A stretch of DNA of 38,985 bases from CAYPNF01 sp964411985 (GCA_964411985.1 CAYPNF010000069.1:1-38985); one strand, 5' to 3'; positions 23,898-33,857 are shown, counted from the stretch's first letter. Numbers and translations are program-made. The notes: a model not told the origin generated them from the letters alone.

Positions 23898-25883
23898 CTA
23901 TTTCGCAACGGGGATTCTCAGTAACGTGACCGATTGAGGCTGGAAATCGGAAACGAAATTGTTCGAGATCCCTCTCGGCGATGCAGCTGTCGGGGAAACG
24001 TTTCGGGGGACTGCGAGTGAGTTTTCGGCAGACAGGCTGGGGGCGGACAGGATCAGGGCTTTGCCTTCGTTCCCCGACACCTTGACACCGTTTAGGCCGA
24101 TGCGCGCCGACACGGGCTTGGTGGTTGCGTTCACCACCTTCAGGATGATTTCCTTGCTTTTCGCATCCTTCGTGGCACTAACATAAAAACGGGGATTACC
24201 GTTTTCCGCCTTGGGTTCGCCTGTCAGTTTCACGGGGACCATGAAATCACCCGGGTTCCGGGAGAACAACTGCTGTACGAAGTAGTTCGGGGTGCCATAC
24301 ACACTCAGGTTGTCGAACCAAATCAGGTTGGGGGTCCATTGCCAGGCGTCGAGGTGACCGAAGAGCGGGGCATAGGAAGCCATGCGTACAACATCGGCGT
24401 TACGCTCGAAGCCGGTCAACATGGCGGCCTCAGCCAGGGCGCATTCCCAATTGTTGCGGTTGTCCGGGCTTGCCGTCTTCACGCTTTGCGCGGCGTATTC
24501 ACCGGCGAAGATCTTGGGACCGACACGGCTGTACTTATCGTAGCGGCCAGTGTTGTCGAGGAACCAAACCGGCGGACGGTAATAGTGCTCATCCACTAGG
24601 TCCGCTTTCAGAGCCCGAAGTTTGGGCCAGAGGAAATCGAACTTATCCCCGTCCGGATCTGGGCCGGCGCTGGAGACGAGTTGAACTTCCGGGTGCCGGG
24701 CTTTTAGGATCTTGGCGTGGCGTTCATACCGTTCGATGTATTGCGGTCCCCACTGTTCATTGCCGATTCCGAGGAGTTTCATTCCAAACGGTTTGGGATG
24801 GCCCATCGCGGCCCGCTTTGCCCCCCAGGTGCTGGTGGTCGGTCCGTTGGCGAACTCGATTAGATCCAGGCAATCCTGAATGAAGGGATCCAGTTGGTTC
24901 AGGGGAACCAGTTCGTTCGAGTTAAACTGGCAGGCCATGCCACAGTTCAAGATGGGGAGCGGTTGGGCTCCGATGTCCTCACACATGAGGAAGTACTCGT
25001 AGAAACCGACCCCGAAGGACTGGTAATAGTCAGGTGTCGGTTTGTGTTTGAACTCATCGTTCCAGCGGTTGATGAGGTTGGGGCGTTGCACGGGATCGCC
25101 GATGGTGTTCTTCCATTGGTAGCGCAGTGGGAGCGTGCGGCCTTCCACGATGCAACCCCCGGGGAATCGGACAAAGCCAGGATGCAGATCAGCTAACATT
25201 TGCACGAGATCGGCGCGCAGCCCGTTCTTCCGCTTCTTCCACGTGTCGCGAGGGTAGAGGGAGACCATGTCCAGGTCCGTGGTGGACTGCCCCTCCAGCC
25301 ACACTTCAAGATGCGCCTTGGGGTCGGTATCCGAGGCCTTCATTTCGGCGGTTCGTTTGGACCAGGACGGAGTGATACCGTTCACCTTGGTGGTGCCGAG
25401 CACCCGACCGTCGGCTCCGACCAACTGGACGCGCAGGGTGGGGGAGATTCCTGACACGGTTCGGGCACGAACGCTGAAATCGTAAAGTGCGCCCTTCTTA
25501 ACACCCATCCCGCGGAATCCCTCGTTAGCGAGGCCGTAGCCGCCGGTGCCTGTGTCCAGCTTGACGCGCAGGTAGTTTGGGTTATTGGCGTTTAGCGGAC
25601 TCGCCGTTTCAACGCGCGCGCTTCCTTTCGCTCCTCCCCTTTCCATGGGCTTCCAACCCATCATCGGTTCGTTGAATTCGAAGGACCGGTTTTTGACCAA
25701 CTCGGCGTGCAAGCCACCATCTCCAGCGAAGTTGATGTCCTCAATGAAGACCCCCCACATGGCTTTGTTGATCCTAGGGCCGGTTTGGCCTGCGTCGATT
25801 TGGATCTGGGTGGGGGCTTGGGCGAGCGCCATCACGCTGCTGGCGAGAAGGCCACCGAGGAGGCTTAAGGTCCGGGCTTTCAT
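23898..25883 (-). CDS. Secreted GH51 alpha-L-arabinofuranosidase
   Basis: 661 aa with a signal peptide (MKARTLSLLGGLLASSVMALAQA). The barrel has MWGVFIEDINFAGDGGLHAE, VRFPGGCIVEG, acid/base E376 in GIGNEQWG and nucleophile E462 in IFAGEYAAQ, then a C-terminal beta-sandwich (KPVSARIGLNGVKV). The enzyme releases terminal arabinofuranose from arabinan, arabinoxylan or arabinogalactan, here in the periplasm or outside. It is last in the minus-strand glycan cluster. A strong terminator lies between it and the symporter gene, so it is likely to have its own promoter or to be reached by partial readthrough. Confidence 0.94.
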   Translation of the reverse strand: MKARTLSLLGGLLASSVMALAQAPTQIQIDAGQTGPRINKAMWGVFIEDINFAGDGGLHAELVKNRSFEFNEPMMGWKPMERGGAKGSARVETASPLNANNPNYLRVKLDTGTGGYGLANEGFRGMGVKKGALYDFSVRARTVSGISPTLRVQLVGADGRVLGTTKVNGITPSWSKRTAEMKASDTDPKAHLEVWLEGQSTTDLDMVSLYPRDTWKKRKNGLRADLVQMLADLHPGFVRFPGGCIVEGRTLPLRYQWKNTIGDPVQRPNLINRWNDEFKHKPTPDYYQSFGVGFYEYFLMCEDIGAQPLPILNCGMACQFNSNELVPLNQLDPFIQDCLDLIEFANGPTTSTWGAKRAAMGHPKPFGMKLLGIGNEQWGPQYIERYERHAKILKARHPEVQLVSSAGPDPDGDKFDFLWPKLRALKADLVDEHYYRPPVWFLDNTGRYDKYSRVGPKIFAGEYAAQSVKTASPDNRNNWECALAEAAMLTGFERNADVVRMASYAPLFGHLDAWQWTPNLIWFDNLSVYGTPNYFVQQLFSRNPGDFMVPVKLTGEPKAENGNPRFYVSATKDAKSKEIILKVVNATTKPVSARIGLNGVKVSGNEGKALILSAPSLSAENSLAVPRNVSPTAASPRGISNNFVSDFQPQSVTLLRIPVAK

Positions 25884-25909
25884 AAGGTCTAATTAGGTAA
25901 CAATCGTTA

Positions 25910-25958
25910 GAAAACCGAGAAAAACAAGGGGCTTGTCCAAAACGCGAGGACAAGCCCC
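25910..25958 (-). terminator. Rho-independent terminator after the symporter gene
   Basis: On the minus strand GGGGCTTGTCC (25958-25948) and its exact complement GGACAAGCCCC (25938-25928) enclose a 9-base loop. They are followed by TTGTTTTTC. An 11-bp stem and T-run placed 20 bases after the symporter stop make this a confident call. Confidence 0.9.
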
Positions 25959-25977
25959 TGGCAAGGAGCGGGCGGTG

Positions 25978-27864
25978 CTAGCCGCGGAAGTAGATGTAGG
26001 CGAAAGCGATGCAGGCCATGATGAAGCAGGAGGCAACCACGTCTTTCCAATTCCAGCTTGCGAGGGTGGTAGCCTTGTCTTCCGCCGTCGCCGTGGCAAA
26101 GGTCAAACCCTTGATCTGAGCTTGGTTCGGTTCCTCAGTCATGTAGCTGACCACGATCATCACGATCGCCGAGATGATGGTGATGAGGATGCTGAAATAC
26201 TGGAAATTGATGTTATTGATGATCCAGAGGAAGGAACCTTCCGAATACAGGAACTTGCCCTGAGACATCGTTACGGGTGTATCTACCGCCATCCGGAAGA
26301 ATCCGACTACAAACCCGATGATCATGGCCCACAAACATCCCTTGGCGTTGAGTCGCTTCCAGAATACGCCGAAGAAGAACACCACGAAGATCGGTGGTGC
26401 GAGATAACCTTGAACCGCCTGGAGGTATTCATACAAGCCCTTCGCCCCTTTGACGACCGGAATCCACGCAATGGCAATCGCCACCATGACGCCGGTGGCG
26501 ATGCGTCCCATCCTCACGAGTTCAGCCTGCGTAGCTTTCGGACGCATCTTCTCGTAGATATCCACCGTGAAGAGCGTTGAGCAGGCGTTGAACACGCCGG
26601 CCAGCGAACCCATCAGGGCCGAGAGCAAACCGGCAACCACGATGCCGCGCAGTCCGGGGGGCAGGAGATACTGCACCAGCAAGGGGAAAGCGCCTTGCGA
26701 TCCCTCCTTCGTTGCATGTCCATCGGGTCCGAGAATCACGGCCAGTTCCGGGATCTTGCCACTCTTGGCGAGAGCAAAGCAGATCAAACCGGGGATGATG
26801 AAAAGGTAAACCGGGAAGAGTTTCAGGAAGGCGGCGAAGATGGACCCTTCGCGAGCGATCTTCTGGTTCGGAGCACCCAGCGCGCGCTGCACAATGTATT
26901 GGTCGGTGCACCAGTACCAGAGGCCAATGACCGGCGCGCAGATGGCCATGCCGAGCCAGGGGAATTCACCGTTGAAATACCAAGCTTGTTTGACGATCTT
27001 TCCAGCGTCATTCTTTACAATGACCGGTGCCCAGGTGGCCTCTTGTCCGGCGGGAACGAGTGGCTTCCAGAGGTTAAGCATGTCGGAGCCGCAAAGCTCC
27101 CGCATCCTCTGCCAGCCAGCCCAAATCCCCTGGCCGTCGGCTAGGGTGTTCAGACCGTAAAGCGTGAGCAGCAGGGACCCGGTGATCAGCACGACCACCT
27201 GTACAGCGTCGTTGTACGCCACCGCGCGCATCCCACCGAGCGCCGTATAGAGGCCGGTCAGCACAATGACGAGAATGGAACCAACCCAGAAGCTGTCGAT
27301 ACTGCCGATGTGCATCTCGGGCAACAGGGTGGCAAACACCACGCCGCCCGCGAAAATGCCGACCGCGATTTTCGAGACGATGAACGTAATGATCGATACG
27401 ATCGACAGTACGTAACGGGACTTGGTGCAGAAACGTTTTTCGAGGAATTCCGGCATCGTGAAGACGAGCGATCGGGCGTAGAAAGGCACGAACACCCAAG
27501 CCAGCACCAGCAGGCACCAGGCGTGCAGTTCGTAGTGGGCCATCGCCACACCGTCTTTGGCGCCGTTGCCAGCCAAGCCGACAATATGCTCAGAGCCAAT
27601 GTTGGAAGCGAAGATCGAGGCACCGACCACCCACCAACCGAGATTTCGCCCGGCCAGAAAGTAGTCCTCCGTCTCTTTTTTGCTTTTGCTGACAACCCAC
27701 CAAGCGACGCCAAGGAGCATGGCGAAGTAGATGGCAATCATGACCCAATCGATTTGGGTGAGGGTAGGTCGGGCGGTTGTGGCGCCCAAAATGGGATGAA
27801 GCATGCCGATGGTATTCACGTGTGGGTGAATTAGAGAGGAAGGAAGGCTGGCGGACAACGCCAT
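25978..27864 (-). CDS. SSS-family sodium/solute symporter (sugar type)
   Basis: 628 aa. The ATG at 27864 follows a GGAGG by 14 bases; an internal ATG at 27804 (MLHPILGATTARP) is an alternative start. About 14 membrane helices are visible, with family signatures WWVVGASIFASNIGSEHIVG, LTGLYTALGGMRAVAYNDAV, WYWCTDQYIVQRALGA and LRGIVVAGLLSALMGSLAGV. This is the SGLT-like branch that imports sugars with sodium across the cytoplasmic membrane. Context between two glycosidase genes suggests import of released arabinose or a related sugar. It is followed by a terminator. Confidence 0.93.
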   Translation of the reverse strand: MALSASLPSSLIHPHVNTIGMLHPILGATTARPTLTQIDWVMIAIYFAMLLGVAWWVVSKSKKETEDYFLAGRNLGWWVVGASIFASNIGSEHIVGLAGNGAKDGVAMAHYELHAWCLLVLAWVFVPFYARSLVFTMPEFLEKRFCTKSRYVLSIVSIITFIVSKIAVGIFAGGVVFATLLPEMHIGSIDSFWVGSILVIVLTGLYTALGGMRAVAYNDAVQVVVLITGSLLLTLYGLNTLADGQGIWAGWQRMRELCGSDMLNLWKPLVPAGQEATWAPVIVKNDAGKIVKQAWYFNGEFPWLGMAICAPVIGLWYWCTDQYIVQRALGAPNQKIAREGSIFAAFLKLFPVYLFIIPGLICFALAKSGKIPELAVILGPDGHATKEGSQGAFPLLVQYLLPPGLRGIVVAGLLSALMGSLAGVFNACSTLFTVDIYEKMRPKATQAELVRMGRIATGVMVAIAIAWIPVVKGAKGLYEYLQAVQGYLAPPIFVVFFFGVFWKRLNAKGCLWAMIIGFVVGFFRMAVDTPVTMSQGKFLYSEGSFLWIINNINFQYFSILITIISAIVMIVVSYMTEEPNQAQIKGLTFATATAEDKATTLASWNWKDVVASCFIMACIAFAYIYFRG

Positions 27865-27948
27865 TTTGCGTATATAAACCTCCAAAATGCGAACCAGCGA
27901 CGCCTTTCCAATGGTGGGGCGCCCATCGCCGAGGGGCGGCTTCCTTGT

Positions 27949-30123
27949 TCAGCGAGTTCTCTTTGGCTTTCGTGTTTCGAAGACCACTCGGCCTCCTTGA
28001 AAGTCCTGCGGAAGCCGGATGCTTGCCGATGCATCGGCCTTGATACGTTGTCCGTTGACCTTGGCTGAGACGACCGTGCCGGAGTTGGGAATTTGTAGTT
28101 CCAGGCGGCCGCTGCGGAAACGGAGGTTGGCTTCGAGCGGAGGGCTACCCGGGTAGAGGGCGGGGCGGAGGACTAGTCGGTCCCCCTCAAAACTAACTCC
28201 CAGCAGATGCCGCACGGCGAACAGGCTGATTTCACCGGAGGTCCAGGGGAGGAGCCCGGCGGTGGGGGCTTGGGAGCGGACCTGGGGGATTTCCTCAAAC
28301 CAGGCACCGGTGCGGCCTCCCTGGGTTGTGTTTAGCCATTCGAGAGAGGAGCGGCTCCGGCTCCACTGAGCTGCCTCATGCTGGGCGCGCAGGATAAAGC
28401 AAGTGGCGAAGGTCCAGGGACCCGGCTGATCACACTGCCCACTCGAGTGATACCGTTCATATCCGCCACCGGTCCAACGTGCGTCCCGGAGTCGTTCCAG
28501 TTCATCCAAGGTCTTGGCCGCCAGCGGGGAGGCAGGATCGATCAGGCGAAAGGCGATGGGCATGGCAAGGGTGGCGTCCGGTTCAGCAAGGTTGGTACGC
28601 TCCGTCCTGAGGGGGACGTCTTCTGCGGCCCCAGGGAAGCGAATCTGCTTCACCCATTCCCCATTGACGCCACGTCGTTTGATGAGGCGCCCCTCTTCCA
28701 CGAGGCGAAAGCGTGGGTCGGAGCACATGGCTCGGAGGATTCGATCAGCTTCGTGTCGCCACAAGGCAGCCTTTTCAGGAACTCCGAGTGGGTCCGCCAG
28801 GGAAGCGGCATCCCTGAGTCCGAGGATCACGTACGTCTGGTAAGCGAGCTCAAAGGCGTCCTCCAGGGTGCGCTCCCAGAACTCACGACGGTTATGAACC
28901 ATACCGCAGGCGTCGCGAAACTGAGGCTTCAGGGGGCGCTCAACGAGTGCTACCAGCTTATCCCGATGCCGTCGTATCAGGGAATCATCGCCCGTCCAGT
29001 CACGGTAGGCCTTGAGCGTATGCAGGAGCTCGCCCATCTGGTCGAACTGTTCGCGGTCGGGGTCGTCGAAAGCGCCAGCGATCATGGCATTGCCTTCCGC
29101 ACTGACCATGTTACGGATCACATAGTCCAGTCCGTTTCTGGCCAGTTCGAAGTATCCAGCGTGGATCATGCCGAGGAGGGTGTTCGAGGTGTCGCGGACC
29201 CATTGGGCGCCGTACTCGAAGATCCCTGCATCCATGACCCCGTTTTCCGCCACCATTCCGGGAAGGCCGTAGGTGGACTTGGCAAAGATCTCGCGCACGG
29301 TGGCGTCCTGAGTGGTGATTGTGGACACTGCAACGTGGGAAGCGCGGGTGGTGGAAAGGAGCTTTGGCAGTTGTGGAGGGACCAGTAGCGGTCCCGACGG
29401 TATCTGCACCATCAACACGGTTTCCACGGAAACCCTCTGGCCGGGGACGAGAGTGATAGGGCCGATCTCCAACGCCCCTGCGTCCTGGAGGGGCTTCGCT
29501 GGAATGGAACTGGGTGGGGCGAGCGCCAAACGGCGTGCCGGAGTCTCATCGACGAGCATGTTGCCTTGTGCTTTGGCAGAGAGGCGCGGGGTGGAGAGGG
29601 AGAGGGTGACTGACTCCGTGCCTCCGAGATTGACGGAAGACAATTCCACACGTCGTAGAAAGGCGTTCGCTCCCGCCAGCGCCGCGATGCGTTCGGTGAC
29701 CTTCAACCCTCCGGCCCACCAGACTGCTTCCACGGCGGGGATCCCGTCCATTTGCACCCATCGTGTGGCGGTTTTGTGACCAAGGGCAGAGAAGTTGAAT
29801 CCGCCGAGCTTCACTTCCAAAGCGCTTCTCACGAAGCCCGCCCCTTCCTCGAAGTTGAAGGCACGCTCTTTGCGGCTCGTTTGACGATTGTCTTCGGCAT
29901 CAAAAAGCAGGTAAAGGAAAGCGGGAGCCAGGTCGGCTTGGTCGGCTTGGACTACCATTTTGGCCCGGCCACTTCGCAACACGAAATACTCCCGGCCGTG
30001 GAAGAACGATCGTTTGAGGAGGGGGATGACGGTAGGGTCCACCGTTACAGCAGTTCCCCCCTGATAGGGACTCAGCACGGTGGCGAGGAGGATCCACACC
30101 AAGAGTGTAGGCTTTGCAGACAT
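27949..30123 (-). CDS. Secreted six-hairpin (alpha/alpha)6-barrel glycosidase-like protein
   Basis: 724 aa with a signal peptide (MSAKPTLLVWILLATVLSPY). Residues about 25-270 form a beta-rich N-terminal domain. Residues about 290-620 form an all-helical barrel with EYGAQWVRDTSNTLLGMIHA, FDQMGELLHTLKAYRDWTGD, REFWERTLEDAFELAYQTYV, GGYERYHSSGQCDQPGPWTF and LLPWTSGEISLFAVRHLLGV. The C-terminal 80 residues are a beta domain. The layout is that of the six-hairpin glycosidase superfamily (GH15/GH63/amylo-glucosidase-like). I cannot place it in a GH family, and the substrate is unknown. It sits upstream of the symporter (84-base gap) on the same strand, so an accessory role in the same glycan pathway is likely. 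Confidence 0.8.
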   Translation of the reverse strand: MSAKPTLLVWILLATVLSPYQGGTAVTVDPTVIPLLKRSFFHGREYFVLRSGRAKMVVQADQADLAPAFLYLLFDAEDNRQTSRKERAFNFEEGAGFVRSALEVKLGGFNFSALGHKTATRWVQMDGIPAVEAVWWAGGLKVTERIAALAGANAFLRRVELSSVNLGGTESVTLSLSTPRLSAKAQGNMLVDETPARRLALAPPSSIPAKPLQDAGALEIGPITLVPGQRVSVETVLMVQIPSGPLLVPPQLPKLLSTTRASHVAVSTITTQDATVREIFAKSTYGLPGMVAENGVMDAGIFEYGAQWVRDTSNTLLGMIHAGYFELARNGLDYVIRNMVSAEGNAMIAGAFDDPDREQFDQMGELLHTLKAYRDWTGDDSLIRRHRDKLVALVERPLKPQFRDACGMVHNRREFWERTLEDAFELAYQTYVILGLRDAASLADPLGVPEKAALWRHEADRILRAMCSDPRFRLVEEGRLIKRRGVNGEWVKQIRFPGAAEDVPLRTERTNLAEPDATLAMPIAFRLIDPASPLAAKTLDELERLRDARWTGGGYERYHSSGQCDQPGPWTFATCFILRAQHEAAQWSRSRSSLEWLNTTQGGRTGAWFEEIPQVRSQAPTAGLLPWTSGEISLFAVRHLLGVSFEGDRLVLRPALYPGSPPLEANLRFRSGRLELQIPNSGTVVSAKVNGQRIKADASASIRLPQDFQGGRVVFETRKPKRTR

Positions 30124-30233
30124 AACGAGAGTGCGAAGGTTGAAGCGTCAAATAGACTTCACCCGCCGATCCGGCTCCCGAGGAGCCAAGAGGTCGGCAG
30201 GCAACATCGGATCTTCGGGGAACGTGGCCTGGT

Positions 30234-32324
30234 CTACTTCTTCAGCCGGTAGAAATGCGCGCCCGAACCGGGTGTTAGGGTGACGCTGTTCCCAACCACC
30301 CCCGGAACGGAACTCCACGTGGCACTTCCGAGGTCGATGCTTGTTTCCAACGTGAAGCCCGTGGCGTCGGAGGGCCAGGAGATGGTGATTTGGGACCCGG
30401 AAACCGCGATACTCAATGTTGGAGGAGTGTCGGAGATCGAATACAGGCCTAGGTTGTCGATGCCGAAGTACCAGCTGTCCGATCCGGCGTAGGCAAAACG
30501 CAAGCGCACTTTCGCCTGATTGTCGGCCTGGGGCAGGCGGATCAGTTCGACTCGCTTGGATTCGACCGGGTCATCATTCACGCGCGCATTGATAAACGGC
30601 GCGAGATCCTGGGTGATCGGGGCGGCAAGGAAGGCTCCGTATGTGCCGCCCTTCGGTTCGCCCAATTCATCCACATAGCGGGCGATATCGTCGGCTTCCG
30701 TGGTGAGAGTGGCGACGGCATCCACGGTGGTGGTCCCGGTGGCGTTGGTGCTGAAGAGCAGGTCATTGCCGTCGAGCATGTAGAGCGCCGGCAGCCAGTG
30801 TGCACCCTGGTCGATCGAGTATTCCACGGCAGCGATGTTGTCCTGATTCTGCTCGTAAATGGAATGGAAGGAGACGTAGATCTGGGTCTTCCCGGTCAAA
30901 TTGTAGTCAGGGGAGAACGCGTAGAGCACTTGGCTGGCCCCGTTCCGATAACCTGAATTCGCGAAGAGGAAACGGCCTTTGGCCAAGGGTTCCTCCACGA
31001 TCTTCCCATTCACCACCACCATCGGGTTGATGGACAAAACGCGGTGATAATCGTCCTTTTCGGCTTGGGGGGCATCAGGATTACTGTAAGTGACGAACGA
31101 TCCGGCGAATCGTGCGGCATCCACGACGGTCCACGTGGCGTACGAGGCTGAATCCAAGTTGCCCAGATCAAACTCGGCATTGCCTACTTCGGTATAGCTT
31201 TTCTCCGTCCAACCCGTCGGCAGCTGGCCCTCCGGGGTCGCGTCAAACGTCTCCAGGTAGATCGGATCGGGCAGGACAATATTCTGGTAATTCCCAACGG
31301 TGAAGGAAATCCGGTTGGTGAACAGGTTCTGAGGATTCGCGTTGTCGGCGAAGGTGAGTACGGCCTGGTGAGTGGAGGCGGGGGCGAAGAGCACGGTGTT
31401 GGTATAGGTGACCACCACCGACCCCGGAGGCTGTGCGAGTTTGTGCGGTACAATGGTCCCATCTAGGGTAAGCACCACTGTGTTGGGCAGGACCGAGCTC
31501 GCCCCGTTGGTGATCACGAATTGGATTGGAACGACCGGGGGCTGATTCGCCGAACCGTCCGAAGGGGTGGCGGAGAGGAGCCGTGGAGTCAGTGAAGAAG
31601 TCACGACTACCTGGAATGCGTTGCTGGCGAGGATGGTATAGCCGTCGTTTTCAAGAAGGTAAGCCACATAGATCCCGGCTGTGTCCAACCCGGTGGAGAA
31701 CTCCACCGTGCCTTCCGTCTTGGCCGAGTTGCCGTTTTGGGTGCCGTCCACGTAGGCCCAAAGCGTCGAGGTGGGTCCTCCACCAGGAACCTGGCCTTCC
31801 TTATAGATCCCCACCCAGTCCTTTGCGTTTCCAGGAGCGTTTGTGAAAGTGACTGCGATGGGCGCTTTGACGCCGTAGGTGCTCTTGTCGGGGCGCACTG
31901 CTGGGGCATAGCTTTCCACAACCGTGAAAGAATTGCTGGCCAGCTTGGTGTAGCCATCGTTGAGAAGTAGATAAACCCACCATGTGCCTGCCGTCTGCAG
32001 GCCGTTAGCAAAAACGACGGCCCCTTCCTTCAGCCCGGTAGTGCCAGCTTGGGTGCCATCCACATAGTACCAGAGCGTAGACCCCGTCCCCCCTCCTGGT
32101 TCCTGGCCTTCCTGGTAGATGCCGACCCAATCCTTGGGGTTTCCCGGGCCATTGGCGAAGCGTACCTGGATCTCCTCCCCTGGGAAATAGGCGCTGTAAC
32201 CCGGTTGGACCGTGGGTATGCCGGAGCCGTGGGTAGCCCGAAATCCACCGAGGAGCGCGATCAGCAGACAACCGAAACCTAGCAAATGAAATCGAGGAAG
32301 CCTTTCCGAGAGAGGTCTTTTCAT
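30234..32324 (-). CDS. Large secreted multidomain protein with tandem KDWVGIY domains
   Basis: 696 aa from MKRPLSERLPRFHLLGFGCL (an ATG at 32363 would add 13 residues). A signal peptide ends near ATHGSG. Two tandem about 104-residue beta domains (36-137 and 140-241) share GNPKDWVGIYQEGQ / GNAKDWVGIYKEGQ, TSTLWAYVDGTQ and YLLENDGYT. The DWVGIY feature recalls SKICH-like Ig folds. An Ig-like region (about 245-340) follows, then a large beta domain with VYLETFDATPEGQLPTGW-like text (IYLETFDATPEGQLPTGW). The C-terminus, TLETSIDLGSATWSSVPG ... HFYRLKK, has the phylum's secreted-protein ending. It is probably a surface or substrate-binding protein. It is first in the minus-strand glycan cluster and divergent from the desaturase. 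Confidence 0.82.
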   Translation of the reverse strand: MKRPLSERLPRFHLLGFGCLLIALLGGFRATHGSGIPTVQPGYSAYFPGEEIQVRFANGPGNPKDWVGIYQEGQEPGGGTGSTLWYYVDGTQAGTTGLKEGAVVFANGLQTAGTWWVYLLLNDGYTKLASNSFTVVESYAPAVRPDKSTYGVKAPIAVTFTNAPGNAKDWVGIYKEGQVPGGGPTSTLWAYVDGTQNGNSAKTEGTVEFSTGLDTAGIYVAYLLENDGYTILASNAFQVVVTSSLTPRLLSATPSDGSANQPPVVPIQFVITNGASSVLPNTVVLTLDGTIVPHKLAQPPGSVVVTYTNTVLFAPASTHQAVLTFADNANPQNLFTNRISFTVGNYQNIVLPDPIYLETFDATPEGQLPTGWTEKSYTEVGNAEFDLGNLDSASYATWTVVDAARFAGSFVTYSNPDAPQAEKDDYHRVLSINPMVVVNGKIVEEPLAKGRFLFANSGYRNGASQVLYAFSPDYNLTGKTQIYVSFHSIYEQNQDNIAAVEYSIDQGAHWLPALYMLDGNDLLFSTNATGTTTVDAVATLTTEADDIARYVDELGEPKGGTYGAFLAAPITQDLAPFINARVNDDPVESKRVELIRLPQADNQAKVRLRFAYAGSDSWYFGIDNLGLYSISDTPPTLSIAVSGSQITISWPSDATGFTLETSIDLGSATWSSVPGVVGNSVTLTPGSGAHFYRLKK

Positions 32325-32533
32325 AAATGGAAGCGATTTTGGACTGAGCTTCCTCGGAATCATCGAAAAGTCAAGCGGACTCAGACTTCTTGAACGAGGA
32401 CCTGGGATGGAATGTGTCGCTTATGAAGCAAATTAGAATAACGAAAAGATCTAGTGGAAAAGGCGATGGTCCTTCGGTACTGTATTCTCAGAGTCCGCGG
32501 TGCAAAAGCTCAGCGGAAGGGCTCAGTATTCGA

Positions 32534-33589
32534 ATGCAATCTGGAACCGTGAAGAAGTCAACCTCCTCGAACTCGTGGAAGGAGTTGGTCGCTCGATATC
32601 AAACGCCGAGTTTCGCTCGAAGCCTCTGGCAAATCGCCAACACCTTGGTCCCGTATGCGATCCTGTGGTACTTGATGCACCTCAGCCTGCGGGTTTCCTA
32701 CTGGATTACCTTGCCGTTGGCCCTTCTGGCCGGCGCATTCTTGGTTCGGACCTTCATCATCTTCCATGACTGTACTCACGGTTCCTTCTTTCGGTCCCGC
32801 CGGGCGAATGATCTGGTGGGGTTCATCACGGGAGTGCTCGCTTTTACCCCGTATCGACACTGGCGCTGGGAGCATTCGGTCCACCACGCCACCTCGGGAG
32901 ACTTGGATGGCCGGGGTCGGGGGGATGTCTGGACCCTTACCGTGGAGGAGTACCTGCAATCCTCGCGATGGAAGCGTTTCTCCTATCGCCTCGCGCGAAA
33001 CCCAATCGTTCTGTTGGTCATCGCGCCGCTCGTGCTTTTCTTAGGGATGAATCGGATTCCCTCTCCCAAGGCGAGTCGGCGCGACCAGATGTCGGTCTAC
33101 TGGACCAACCTGGCGCTGGCAGGGATGATCGCCGCAGGCTGCTGGGCGATGGGGAGCACTGCGTACCTGCTGTTGCAGTTCGTGGTGATGCTGGTGGCTG
33201 GGTCAGCGGGGATCTGGCTCTTCTACGTTCAGCATCAGTTTGAGGGCGTCTATTGGGAGCGAGAGCAAAACTGGGACTATGTAGAGGCAGCTCTGAAGGG
33301 AAGCTCCTTCTACCGTTTGCCGCGCATTCTCCAATGGTTCTCTGGGAATATCGGCTTTCATCATATCCATCACCTGAGCGCCCGGATCCCCAATTACAAC
33401 CTGGAGAAGTGCCACAAGGCGAATCCCCTCTTTCAACAAGCGAACCAAGTGACGCTGCTCTCCAGCCTGAAGTCGCTTTCGTATCGTCTCTGGGACGAGC
33501 GAAACCGGCGTTTGGTTGGCTACGGATACCTGCGTCAGCTTCGCCAGCAAGCTCGCTCGAGTTCAGCTGCAATTTCAGGGTGTCCCTAA
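32534..33589 (+). CDS. Membrane fatty acid desaturase
   Basis: 351 aa from MQSGTVKKSTSSNSWKEL; a longer frame from 32390 adds 48 Lys/Ser-rich residues that do not look conserved. The three histidine boxes of the di-iron membrane desaturases are intact: HDCTHGS, HSVHHATSGD and HHIHHLSARIPNY. Four to six hydrophobic segments surround them. The sequence resembles bacterial delta-12/omega-6-type desaturases, which introduce double bonds into phospholipid acyl chains. Regiospecificity cannot be read from sequence. It is convergent with tRNA-Ser. Confidence 0.9.
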   Translation: MQSGTVKKSTSSNSWKELVARYQTPSFARSLWQIANTLVPYAILWYLMHLSLRVSYWITLPLALLAGAFLVRTFIIFHDCTHGSFFRSRRANDLVGFITGVLAFTPYRHWRWEHSVHHATSGDLDGRGRGDVWTLTVEEYLQSSRWKRFSYRLARNPIVLLVIAPLVLFLGMNRIPSPKASRRDQMSVYWTNLALAGMIAAGCWAMGSTAYLLLQFVVMLVAGSAGIWLFYVQHQFEGVYWEREQNWDYVEAALKGSSFYRLPRILQWFSGNIGFHHIHHLSARIPNYNLEKCHKANPLFQQANQVTLLSSLKSLSYRLWDERNRRLVGYGYLRQLRQQARSSSAAISGCP

Positions 33590-33702
33590 GGGCCCTATCT
33601 CGGTAAGCGATTCCGCTGAGTGACCCTGAGGTTCCCGAAAATCACATCTGGATAGGTTCAGTCAAACCTTATTCTCCGTTGGTCCAGAGGAATTTATAGA
33701 AG

Positions 33703-33791
33703 TGGCGGAGAGAGGGAGATTCGAACTCCCGGTGCTTTTTAGACACTCACGCTTTCCAGGCGTGCGCATTAAACCACTCTGCCATCTCTCC
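33703..33791 (-). tRNA. tRNA-Ser (anticodon GGA)
   Basis: On the minus strand the acceptor stem GGAGAGA (33791-33785) pairs with TCTCTCC (33713-33707), followed by discriminator G and an encoded CCA (33705-33703). The anticodon arm CACGC-CTGGAAA-GCGTG has GGA at 33757-33755. There is a long variable arm (GTGTCTAAAAAGCAC) and a T arm with GTTCGAATC. The long variable arm and anticodon GGA identify serine (UCC/UCU codons). Its 5' end is part of a 14-bp repeat found again at 34776. Confidence 0.97.
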
Positions 33792-33794
33792 GAC
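33781..33794. repeat. att-like 14-bp direct repeat, copy at tRNA-Ser
   Basis: GCCATCTCTCCGAC covers the first 11 bases of tRNA-Ser plus 3 bases upstream. It is identical to 34776-34789. The interval between the copies holds only relics of an integrase and a Fic gene, so the copies are probable attachment-site duplications. Confidence 0.6.
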
Positions 33795-33857
33795 CATTGA
33801 CTAACAACTGGTTACATAAGCAGAACCAGAAGCGTTTGACAATCTGATACTGATCTC

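Noticed and set aside
28378..29388. 336-codon plus-strand frame
   Set aside because: It is antisense to the six-hairpin glycosidase gene. Composition is typical of a shadow frame.
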